From positions 1 to 9,834 of the forward strand of contig JAJISI010000043.1 in assembly GCA_022848805.1 (NCBI GenBank): 9,834 nt of DNA, read 5' to 3'. Shown here piece by piece: positions 1-5,317 of this stretch (positions within the stretch are counted from its first letter, which is position 1; each line of letters opens with the position of its first letter). A model generated the notes under the pieces. The model had not been told where the DNA came from, searched no databases, and saw nothing but the letters and a program-made list of their open reading frames with translations. A program made the translations under genes and the position numbers. Source of the DNA: Thermoplasmatota archaeon. Lineage in GTDB: Archaea > Thermoplasmatota > Thermoplasmata > UBA10834.

Positions 1-2
1 AA

Positions 3-44
3 ATAAGGTTCAGACCTGAAGACAGGATCAAGAAAGTGCGTTGA
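3..44 (+). CDS. rnp1: Ribonuclease P protein component 1 (Rpp29/Rnp1), 3' end only
   Basis: Only the last 13 codons and the TGA stop are inside the window. They read IRFRPEDRIKKVR. The RPEDRIKK segment is typical of the C-terminal end of the archaeal Rpp29 (Pop4) subunit, which binds the RNase P RNA and helps mature tRNA 5' ends. The position directly upstream of S17 is the usual place for this gene in archaeal ribosomal-protein clusters. Motif and context agree, but so little sequence is present that the call rests largely on synteny. Confidence 0.7.
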   Translation: MRFRPEDRIKKVR

Positions 45-53
45 GATGGCGAA

Positions 54-59
54 GGTGAT
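54..59 (+). promoter_or_regulatory. Ribosome binding site for S17
   Basis: GGTGAT matches the archaeal anti-SD and lies 6 nt before the ATG at 66. An in-frame GTG at 60 abuts the site with no spacer, so ATG 66 is the better start. Confidence 0.6.
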
Positions 60-65
60 GTGACG

Positions 66-407
66 ATGGCTATGAAGAAGGAGGCAGCGGCCAACATAGG
101 GCTCGATGTGGAGCCGCCAGAGGGCACGTGCGAGGACCGCAACTGCCCGTTCCATGGCGAGCTGCCAGTCAGAGGGACGGTCTTGACTGGGACCGTCGTG
201 GCGACCAAGATGCAGGGCACCGTGGCGGTGAAGAGGGAGCACCTCAAGTATATACCGAAGTACGAGAGGCACGAGAAGAGGACCAGCAAGTACCTCGCTC
301 ACGCCCCTCCCTGCATGCAGATGAAGACAGGGGACAAAGTCAGCATAATGGAGTGCAGGCCCCTGAGCAAGCGCGTATCATATGTCGTAATAGAGAAGAA
401 GAGGTAG
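66..407 (+). CDS. rps17: 30S ribosomal protein uS17 (S17)
   Basis: This is the small-subunit protein S17, an OB-fold protein that binds 16S rRNA early in assembly. The 113-residue product has the archaeal/eukaryotic (S11e-like) form: an N-terminal extension with the CEDRNCPFHG segment (about residues 22-31), then the OB-fold core with GTVLTGTVVATKMQGTVAV and the KYIPKYERHEKRTSKY strand-loop. A GTG six bases upstream is in frame, but the SD at 54-59 favours ATG 66. The gene ends in TAG at 405-407. The frame after that TAG stays open for three codons and runs straight into the L14 start in the same phase, so stop-codon readthrough would give an S17-L14 fusion. Confidence 0.96.
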   Translation: MAMKKEAAANIGLDVEPPEGTCEDRNCPFHGELPVRGTVLTGTVVATKMQGTVAVKREHLKYIPKYERHEKRTSKYLAHAPPCMQMKTGDKVSIMECRPLSKRVSYVVIEKKR

Positions 408-416
408 GCGATCGCG

Positions 417-815
417 ATGAAAGGATTACCAGGCAGGCGGACCAGGGGCATACCGACCGGTGCGAGGCTCAACTGCATCGACAACACGGGCGCGAAGATA
501 GTCCAGGTCATCGCGGTGCCAGGGTACCACGGCACCAGCAGGAGGTACCCGAGCGCGGCGATAGGTGACATGCTGGTCGTCACGGTCAAGAAGGGCACGC
601 CCGAGACGAGGAAGCAGATTATGCGGGCTGTGATCGTGCGTCAGAGGAGGCCGTACAGGCGCCCCGAGGGCACGATGGTCCAGTTCGAGGACAACGCAGT
701 CGTCATCGTCACCGAGACGGGCGAGACGAAGGGCACGGACATCAAGGGCCCGGTGGCCCGAGAGGCGGCGGAGCGCGGGCCGAGGATAGCGGCGACCGCA
801 TCGGTCATAGTGTGA
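417..815 (+). CDS. rpl14: 50S ribosomal protein uL14 (L14)
   Basis: This is the large-subunit protein L14, a five-stranded beta-barrel that binds 23S rRNA at the subunit interface and contributes to an inter-subunit bridge. The 132-residue product shows the family signature CIDNTGAKIVQVI (about residues 20-32), the GDMLVVTVKKGTP strand (about 50-62) and the archaeal ending around GPVAREAAERGPRIAATASVIV. Length and N-terminus (MKG...RGIPTGARL) fit archaeal homologues. The SD is less ideal than its neighbours': GAGGT at 401-405 touches the S17 stop and lies 11 nt from the ATG. The stop is TGA at 813-815, embedded in the SD of L24. Confidence 0.97.
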   Translation: MKGLPGRRTRGIPTGARLNCIDNTGAKIVQVIAVPGYHGTSRRYPSAAIGDMLVVTVKKGTPETRKQIMRAVIVRQRRPYRRPEGTMVQFEDNAVVIVTETGETKGTDIKGPVAREAAERGPRIAATASVIV

Positions 816-819
816 GGTG
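814..819 (+). promoter_or_regulatory. Ribosome binding site for L24, overlapping the L14 stop
   Basis: GAGGTG overlaps the L14 TGA (813-815) and lies 6 nt before ATG 826. An in-frame GTG at 817 lies inside this SD, so ATG 826 is the likelier start. Confidence 0.6.
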
Positions 820-825
820 GATCGG

Positions 826-1203
826 ATGAACACCACGAGTCACAAGGCAAGGAAGCAGAGGAAGGCGAAGGGCGAGGCCCCGCTCCACAAGAGGCGGCGC
901 ATGGTATCGGCACACCTAGACTCCGCACTGATGCGCGAGTACAACACACGCTCCGTCCCGGTCCGGAAGGGCGACACGGTGAAGATCGTCCGCGGACCCA
1001 GCGACCTGAAGGGGGCGGAGAACAAGGTCGCGGCCGTCGACCTCAAGGACTACAAGATAATAATCGAGAACATCACGGTTCCGAAGGCGGACGGCACCCA
1101 GACCGAGCGGCCGGTCGACCCGTCGAACGTGATCATCACGAAGCTTGACCTCTCGGACAGCTGGAGGAAGCGGAAGCTCGAAAGCCTGAAGGGAGGAGCG
1201 TGA
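826..1203 (+). CDS. rpl24: 50S ribosomal protein uL24 (L24)
   Basis: This is the large-subunit protein L24, an assembly initiator that binds 23S rRNA near the polypeptide exit tunnel. The 125-residue product has the archaeal L24 (eukaryotic L26-like) architecture. A basic N-terminus (SHKARKQRKAKGEAPLHKRR) is followed by the conserved LMREYNTRSVPVRKGDTVKIVRG stretch (about residues 34-56), whose GDTVKIVRG is the KOW motif, and the later VDPSNVIITKLDL (about 97-109). The C-terminus is basic (WRKRKLESLKGG). The start is chosen from the SD at 814-819. Confidence 0.96.
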   Translation: MNTTSHKARKQRKAKGEAPLHKRRRMVSAHLDSALMREYNTRSVPVRKGDTVKIVRGPSDLKGAENKVAAVDLKDYKIIIENITVPKADGTQTERPVDPSNVIITKLDLSDSWRKRKLESLKGGA

Positions 1204-1207
1204 GAGC

Positions 1208-1918
1208 GTGAAGAAACACATGAAGAGGATAACGGCTCCGAGGAGCTGGGCGATCCCGAGGAAGGTCAGCCACTGGGTCATGAGGCCCAGGGCAGGGCCG
1301 CATGCGAAGGACGTGGCGATGCCTCTGGCGATGGTGCTGAAGGACATGCTGAAGGTATGCGACAACACCAGGGAGGCCATGCTCATAATCGGTGGGAGGC
1401 AGGTGACGGTCGACGGTAGGACGGTCACGGACCAGAAGTTCCCCGTGGGACTGATGGACGTGCTCACGTTCGTGAAGACCAAGGAGAGCTACCGCATGCT
1501 GATCGACTCCAAGGGCAGGCTGCACCTCGTGCCCATAGAAGACAAGGAGAAGGGCTGGAAGCTCGCCCGGATAGACGGCAAGACGGTCGTCAGGGGAGGC
1601 AAGGTACAGCTGAACCTCCACGACGGCAGGAGCATACTGCTCCCGAAGGATCAGTACAGTACAGGCGACGTGCTCAAGATAGAGCTGCCGTCGCAGAGGA
1701 TCATGAAGGCGTTCAAGCTGGACAAGGGCAGCCTGGCGTTGTTGACCGGTGGGTCCCATCCCGGCAGCCTGCAGACGATCGAGGAGTACAGGCTCAGGCG
1801 CGGGTCTGGCTCGAATACTGTGATATTCAAGGAGGGGTTCAGCACGATCAAGGACAACGTGTTCGTGGTCGGCGAGAAGACCCCTGAGATCAAGCTGGTG
1901 GAGGCGAAGGCCCTATGA
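1208..1918 (+). CDS. rps4e: 30S ribosomal protein eS4 (S4e)
   Basis: S4e is an archaeal/eukaryotic small-subunit protein located on the 30S body. The 236-residue product has the conserved N-terminus KHMKRITAPRSWAIPRK, an S4-like RNA-binding segment (about residues 43-90, with MLIIGGRQVTVDGRTVTDQKFPVGLMDV), the central S4e domain (about 95-170) and a C-terminal KOW-like part beginning near GSLALLTGGSHPGSLQTIEEY (about 174-194). I chose the GTG start because family members begin with a few residues before KH(L/M)KR; the alternative ATG at 1220 would cut into that motif. The upstream GGAGG at about 1192 is rather distant. The stop overlaps the L5 start by 4 nt (ATGA). Confidence 0.96.
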   Translation: MKKHMKRITAPRSWAIPRKVSHWVMRPRAGPHAKDVAMPLAMVLKDMLKVCDNTREAMLIIGGRQVTVDGRTVTDQKFPVGLMDVLTFVKTKESYRMLIDSKGRLHLVPIEDKEKGWKLARIDGKTVVRGGKVQLNLHDGRSILLPKDQYSTGDVLKIELPSQRIMKAFKLDKGSLALLTGGSHPGSLQTIEEYRLRRGSGSNTVIFKEGFSTIKDNVFVVGEKTPEIKLVEAKAL

Positions 1919-2427
1919 CGAACCCGATGAGGGAGATCAAACTCGACAAGGCGGTCGTGAACATCGGCGTCGGGGGCGCCGGCGAGCGGTTGCTCAAGGC
2001 GGAGAGGGTGCTCCAGATGATAACAACGAGGAAACCCGTCCGCACGCTCGCGAAGACGACGAACAGGGACTTCGGGATCAGGGTCGGCATGGACATCGGC
2101 GTCAAGGTGACCCTTCGGGGCGAGGAGGCCGAGAAGTTCGTCAAGACCGCGCTGTGGACGAAGGAGAACAGGGTGGCTAAGTATTCGTTCGACCCTGAGG
2201 GCAACTTCTCGTTCGGAGTTGCGGACTACACGGACTTCCCCGGCATGAAGTACGACCCCGAGATAGGCATATTCGGGTTGGATGTGAGCGTGTCACTGGC
2301 CCGTCCTGGCAAGAGGGTCTCCAGACGAAAGGTTCTGAGGAGGGGCGTTCCGGCTCACCACAGGATCACCCGCCTCGAAGGCGCGGAGTTCGTCCGGTCG
2401 AAGTTCGACGCGGAGGTGGTTAATTGA
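1915..2427 (+). CDS. rpl5: 50S ribosomal protein uL5 (L5)
   Basis: L5 sits in the central protuberance of the large subunit, binds 5S rRNA and contacts the P-site tRNA. The 170-residue product begins NPMREIKLDKAVVNIGVGG, the archaeal L5 N-terminus, and contains the conserved LQMITTRKPVRTLAKTTNRDFGIR block (about residues 33-56) and DYTDFPGMKYDPEIGIFGLDV (about 104-124). The ATG at 1915 overlaps the S4e stop as ATGA; ATG 1927 (fifth residue) is a possible alternative. The 3' end overlaps the TTG start of S14 by 4 nt, so coupling on both sides is likely. Confidence 0.97.
   Translation: MTNPMREIKLDKAVVNIGVGGAGERLLKAERVLQMITTRKPVRTLAKTTNRDFGIRVGMDIGVKVTLRGEEAEKFVKTALWTKENRVAKYSFDPEGNFSFGVADYTDFPGMKYDPEIGIFGLDVSVSLARPGKRVSRRKVLRRGVPAHHRITRLEGAEFVRSKFDAEVVN
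2412..2418 (+). promoter_or_regulatory. Strong ribosome binding site supporting a TTG start for S14
   Basis: GGAGGTG lies inside the last codons of L5, 5 nt before TTG 2424. No ATG or GTG at the expected position gives the family N-terminus, so this SD supports TTG as the start. Confidence 0.65.
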
Positions 2428-2570
2428 AGCCGAAGAAGTTGTTCGGCAGAAAGGTTGGCTGCACCAGATGCGGAAGGAAGCGCGGCATCGTAAGGCGCTA
2501 CGGGATGCATCTTTGCAGACAGTGTTTCAGAGAGATAGCCCCAGAGATCGGGTTCAGGAAGTACTCTTGA
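2424..2570 (+). CDS. rps14: 30S ribosomal protein uS14, zinc-binding type (S14)
   Basis: S14 is a small zinc-binding protein of the 30S head. The 48-codon frame starts at TTG and reads KPKKLFGRKVGCTRCGRK and onward. It carries the four zinc-ligand cysteines as CTRC (residues 13 and 16) and CRQC (31 and 34), followed by the conserved C-terminal segment FREIAPEIGFRKYS. Length and motif match archaeal S14 of the C+ type. The start overlaps the L5 stop by 4 nt. The stop TGA at 2568-2570 is part of the SD of S8. Confidence 0.95.
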   Translation: MKPKKLFGRKVGCTRCGRKRGIVRRYGMHLCRQCFREIAPEIGFRKYS

Positions 2571-2576
2571 GGTGAT
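2569..2576 (+). promoter_or_regulatory. Ribosome binding site for S8, overlapping the S14 stop
   Basis: GAGGTGAT is a long match to the archaeal anti-SD. It overlaps the S14 TGA and lies 5 nt before ATG 2582. Confidence 0.65.
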
Positions 2577-2581
2577 GTCGG

Positions 2582-2971
2582 ATGCAGCAGGATCCACTCA
2601 ACGATGCGATGGCCGTCATCAGGAATGCGGAGCGCGTAGGAAAGGGCGAATGCGTCATCAAGCCCTCGTCGAAGCTCATAGGACGCGTGCTGAAGGTGAT
2701 GCAGGAGGCCGGGTACATCAACCAGTTCGAGTTCGTGGACGACGGCAGGAGCGGCATGTTCAAGGTTGACCTCGTAGGCCACATAAACGACTGCGGGGTC
2801 ATAAGGCCGCGATACCCAGTCGGCATGGGAGACCTTGAGAAGTTCGAGGCCAGGTACTTGCCTGCTCAGGACTTCGGGCTGCTCATACTGACGACGACGA
2901 GGGGTGTGCTGACGCACACGCAGGCCAAGCAGGGAGGCGTCGGGGGCAAGCTCCTGGCGTTCGTGTACTGA
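2582..2971 (+). CDS. rps8: 30S ribosomal protein uS8 (S8)
   Basis: S8 is a primary 16S rRNA-binding protein of the central domain. The 129-residue product starts with the conserved DPLNDAMAVIRNAERVGKGEC block (about residues 4-24), followed by the archaeal VLKVMQEAGYINQFEFVDD segment (about 37-55). The C-terminal domain has RYPVG (about 77-81), PAQDFGLLILTTTRGVLTHTQA (about 93-114) and the ending GGKLLAFVY. Length and start agree with archaeal homologues, and the SD is strong. The stop is again embedded in the SD of the next gene. Confidence 0.97.
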   Translation: MQQDPLNDAMAVIRNAERVGKGECVIKPSSKLIGRVLKVMQEAGYINQFEFVDDGRSGMFKVDLVGHINDCGVIRPRYPVGMGDLEKFEARYLPAQDFGLLILTTTRGVLTHTQAKQGGVGGKLLAFVY

Positions 2972-2976
2972 GGTGA
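2970..2976 (+). promoter_or_regulatory. Ribosome binding site for L6, overlapping the S8 stop
   Basis: GAGGTGA overlaps the S8 TGA (2969-2971) and lies 5 nt before ATG 2982. An in-frame GTG at 2973 falls inside the SD and is therefore an unlikely start. Confidence 0.6.
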
Positions 2977-2981
2977 GACGG

Positions 2982-3527
2982 ATGAGCGAAGTACTAGGCT
3001 TGCACACGGACGAGATAGAGGTGCCCGAGAAGGTCCAGGTCGACATCGACGACGGCCAAGTGACGGTCAAGGGGCCGCTGGGAGAGGTCAGCCGGAAGCT
3101 CTTCGACGTCAAAGTGGAGGTAGTGAAGCAGGACAGCTCGGTGTTCGTCGTCATCAACACTGGAAGGGCGAAGCACAGGGCGCTGATGGGCACCTTTGCG
3201 GCGCACATACGGAACATGGTGCACGGAGTCACCGAAGGCTTCGAATGCAGCATGAAGGTCGTCTACGCGCACTTTCCGATCAAGGCGTCGGTGAAGGGCG
3301 ACACCTTCGTGATAGAGAACTTCCTCGGGGAGAAGCATCCCCGCAGAGCGGACATACTGGGAAAGACGAAGGTCGTCATAAAGGGCGACCAGGTCGTCAT
3401 CTCCGGCTTGGACATCGAGGAGGTAGGGCAGACGGCGGCGAACATAGAGCGCGCCACCAAGATAAAGGGCTTCGACCCGCGTATATTCCAGGACGGGATA
3501 TACATCACGAAGAAGGCCAAGAGGTGA
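2982..3527 (+). CDS. rpl6: 50S ribosomal protein uL6 (L6)
   Basis: L6 binds 23S rRNA near the sarcin-ricin loop and the factor-binding site. The 181-residue product consists of two repeated L6 folds: the first has EVPEKVQVDIDDGQVTVKGPLG (about residues 12-33), the second has VVYAHFPIKASVKGDTFVIENFLGEK (about 89-114), followed by VVISGLDIEEVGQTAANIER. The C-terminus (KGFDPRIFQDGIYITKK) is the archaeal/eukaryotic L9-like ending. I chose ATG 2982 because the SD at 2970-2976 is correctly spaced. The stop TGA (3525-3527) is part of the SD for L32e. Confidence 0.97.
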   Translation: MSEVLGLHTDEIEVPEKVQVDIDDGQVTVKGPLGEVSRKLFDVKVEVVKQDSSVFVVINTGRAKHRALMGTFAAHIRNMVHGVTEGFECSMKVVYAHFPIKASVKGDTFVIENFLGEKHPRRADILGKTKVVIKGDQVVISGLDIEEVGQTAANIERATKIKGFDPRIFQDGIYITKKAKR

Positions 3528-3531
3528 GGAC

Positions 3532-4356
3532 ATGGCAGGAGACAAGGAAGATCACGAGTTCATGAACCTCCACCTGTTCAAGGAGGAGTACATAGCGAAG
3601 CTGAAGGCGCTCGGGATAGAGTCCAACGAGGACCTCGCCGATGCGCTGGCCGACGTCGGCCGCACGGATGAGATCCACGAGCACCTCAAGGGCGTGGGCC
3701 CGATGACGATCCAGCACTGGAGGGAGGACCTCGGTGTCGGGGAGTCGGATGTCGAACAGCCCGAGAAGGAGCCGGCCGTCGAGAAAGTCCGCACCGTCAA
3801 AGCCAAGGAGCCCGTCGCCTCCGAGGACGACACATCCGAGGATAAGGAGGATGTCGAGGTATCCGATGGAGAGGACGCGGACGTCGAGATCGAGGAAGAA
3901 GAAGAGGACGAGGATGTCGAGGTCGAAGAGGAGGAAGAGGAAGGCTATCGCGTCAAACTGAAGCCTACGCTCTCCAAGGAGATCCTGGACGCCCTCAAGA
4001 AACGCAAGCTCGTCGCCTCCCGGAGGCCTACCTTCCTGCGACAGGAGTACCACAAACGGCAGAAATTGCAGAGGACTGGCTGGCGCAGGCCGAGGGGCAT
4101 GCACTCCAAGATGAGGCGTAACTACAGCTACAGGACGAACGTCGTATCGATAGGCTACGGGAGTCCGAAGCAGGCGAGGTACCTGCACCCGTCCGGATTC
4201 CAGGAGGTCGTCGTGCACAACGTCAAGGACCTCGAGGGGATCGACCCGAAGGTCCAGGCTGCCAGGGTCGCCCACACGGTCGGCATGCGCAAGCGGACGC
4301 AGATAGAGGACAAGGCCGACGAGCTCAGCATCAGGATACTTAACAGGAGCGGATGA
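3532..4356 (+). CDS. rpl32e: 50S ribosomal protein eL32 (L32e) with N-terminal helix-hairpin-helix-like and acidic extension
   Basis: The C-terminal half is the conserved L32e core, an archaeal/eukaryotic large-subunit protein: PTFLRQEYHKRQKLQRTGWRRPRGMHSKMRR (from about residue 168), then IGYGSPKQARYLHPSGFQEVVVHN and the ending. The product has 274 residues, roughly twice the usual core. The first about 70 residues (LGIESNEDLADALADVGR, then LKGVGPMTIQHWREDLG) look like a helix-hairpin-helix module with a GVG turn. Residues about 72-142 are a low-complexity acidic linker, very rich in Glu and Asp. Haloarchaeal L32e is known to carry a comparable disordered N-terminal extension, so this is an elaborated family form rather than an artefact. 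The ATG has an SD at 3521-3527 over the L6 stop. Confidence 0.94.
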   Translation: MAGDKEDHEFMNLHLFKEEYIAKLKALGIESNEDLADALADVGRTDEIHEHLKGVGPMTIQHWREDLGVGESDVEQPEKEPAVEKVRTVKAKEPVASEDDTSEDKEDVEVSDGEDADVEIEEEEEDEDVEVEEEEEEGYRVKLKPTLSKEILDALKKRKLVASRRPTFLRQEYHKRQKLQRTGWRRPRGMHSKMRRNYSYRTNVVSIGYGSPKQARYLHPSGFQEVVVHNVKDLEGIDPKVQAARVAHTVGMRKRTQIEDKADELSIRILNRSG

Positions 4357-4358
4357 CG

Positions 4359-4811
4359 ATGGATCTCAAGAACCAGAAGAGGGTCGCGGCGGAGCTGCTC
4401 AAGTGCGGGGAATCCCGCGTCTGGATAGACCCGAACAAGACGGAGGACGTCGCCGATGCTATCACCCGCTCGGATGTGAGGACGCTGATCAACTCGGGCA
4501 CGATCGCCGCGAAGCAGAAGAAGGGCGTGTCCCGGGCGCGTGCGAACCACCTCAAGGAGCAGAAGCGCAAGGGCCGGAGAACCGGCCAGGGCTCCAGAAG
4601 GGGTAAGAAGCACGCCAGGAAGCCGTCGAAGGAGATATGGATGCAGACTATCAGGCCGATCCGTCGCAGGCTGAAGGAACTCAGAGACGGCGGCATGATA
4701 GACTCCCGGACATATCGCAAATACTACCTGAGAGCGAAGGGAGGCATGTTCAAGAGCAAGCCTCACCTCGAGTCGCACCTCAAGACCGAGGGCGTGCTGA
4801 AGGAGCAATGA
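4359..4811 (+). CDS. rpl19e: 50S ribosomal protein eL19 (L19e)
   Basis: L19e is an archaeal/eukaryotic large-subunit protein that reaches toward the small subunit and forms an inter-subunit bridge. The 150-residue product begins MDLKNQKRVAAELLKCGESRVWIDP, the standard N-terminus, and continues with the basic RRTGQGSRRGKKHARKPSKEIWM region (about residues 69-90) and the helical RRRLKELRDGGMIDSRTYRKYYLRAKGG segment. An in-frame ATG at 4353 forms an ATGA overlap with the L32e stop and is possible. I prefer 4359 because AGGAG at 4345-4349 is then 9 nt away and the protein starts at the family-typical MDLKNQ. Confidence 0.95.
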   Translation: MDLKNQKRVAAELLKCGESRVWIDPNKTEDVADAITRSDVRTLINSGTIAAKQKKGVSRARANHLKEQKRKGRRTGQGSRRGKKHARKPSKEIWMQTIRPIRRRLKELRDGGMIDSRTYRKYYLRAKGGMFKSKPHLESHLKTEGVLKEQ

Positions 4812-4813
4812 CC

Positions 4814-5317
4814 ATGGCCACTGGACCCAGATACAAGGTACCTTTCAGGAGGAGAAGGGAAGGACGTACGGATTACAGACGCAGGACCGCGCTCATCAAG
4901 AGCGAGAAGCACAGGGCGGTCGTGCGCAGATCCAACAAGCACATGACGGTGCAGTTCGTCACATACGACAGCGGGGGCGACAGGATAGTCGCCTCGGCGG
5001 TGTCGACGGAGCTGGAGAAGCTCGGCTGGACCCGCTCAGGCAGATGCGCCCCGGGGGCGTACCTCACCGGCTACCTGGCAGGGAAGAGGGCGCTCGGGAA
5101 GGGCGTGGGGGAGGCCGTGCTGGACCTGGGCCTCCGGAAGCCCGTCAGGGGTTGCACGCTGTTCGCCGTCCTGAAAGGAGTCATCGACGCCGGTGTGAAG
5201 ATGCCGCACGACGACGGGATGCTCCCGCCCGAGGACAGGATCAAGGGAAAGCACATGAAGGACGGCACCGAGGGGATGTTCGTCGATGTGAGAGGCAAGA
5301 TAGGAGGTGCTGAGTGA
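4814..5317 (+). CDS. rpl18: 50S ribosomal protein uL18 (L18)
   Basis: L18 binds 5S rRNA and anchors it in the central protuberance together with L5. The 167-residue product begins MATGPRYKVPFRRRREGRTDY, the archaeal L18 N-terminus. It contains the conserved KHMTVQFVTYDSGGDRIVASA strand (about residues 42-62), the GCTLFAVLKGVIDAGVKMPH segment (about 112-131) and the archaeal C-terminal RIKGKHMKDGTEGMFVDVRGKI. An in-frame ATG at 4808 overlaps the L19e stop, but AAGGAG at 4800-4805 is better spaced (8 nt) from 4814, and MATGP is the family start. The stop overlaps the S5 ATG by one base. Confidence 0.96.
   Translation: MATGPRYKVPFRRRREGRTDYRRRTALIKSEKHRAVVRRSNKHMTVQFVTYDSGGDRIVASAVSTELEKLGWTRSGRCAPGAYLTGYLAGKRALGKGVGEAVLDLGLRKPVRGCTLFAVLKGVIDAGVKMPHDDGMLPPEDRIKGKHMKDGTEGMFVDVRGKIGGAE
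5302..5309 (+). promoter_or_regulatory. Strong ribosome binding site fixing the upstream start of S5
   Basis: AGGAGGTG is one of the best SD matches in the window and lies 7 nt before ATG 5317. It shows that S5 translation begins here, upstream of the in-frame TAG, and not at the GTG at 5461, which has only a short AGGA ahead of it. Confidence 0.75.

Noticed and set aside
46..63. A five-codon mini-ORF (MAKVM, then TGA) between rnp1 and S17, resembling a leader peptide.
   Set aside because: It is too short to separate from chance, it contains the S17 SD, and it lacks its own SD or any attenuator-like structure.
128..568. A plus-strand frame of 146 codons spanning S17 and L14.
   Set aside because: It is a shifted shadow of two clear genes, with Arg/Gln/Glu-biased composition and no homology I recognise.
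916..1482. Minus-strand open frames opposite L24 and S4e, and similar ones elsewhere on the minus strand.
   Set aside because: They lie wholly antisense to well-supported ribosomal protein genes, show no recognisable motifs, and are expected in GC-rich coding DNA.
3505..4275. A long open frame (256 codons) on the minus strand opposite L32e.
   Set aside because: It is the antisense of a gene with repetitive GAG/GAC codons. Its Leu/Val/Asp runs are the mirror of the acidic tract, and there is no SD or family motif.
4573..4588. A short GC-rich inverted repeat (CCGG...CCGG) inside L19e.
   Set aside because: It is explained by arginine and glycine codons of the basic RNA-binding region, and its position inside a gene gives no reason to call a regulatory site.
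4637..4813. An upstream extension of the L18 frame beginning at 4637.
   Set aside because: It overlaps the conserved C-terminal half of L19e, and archaeal L18 begins at MATGP, with a well-spaced SD before 4814.
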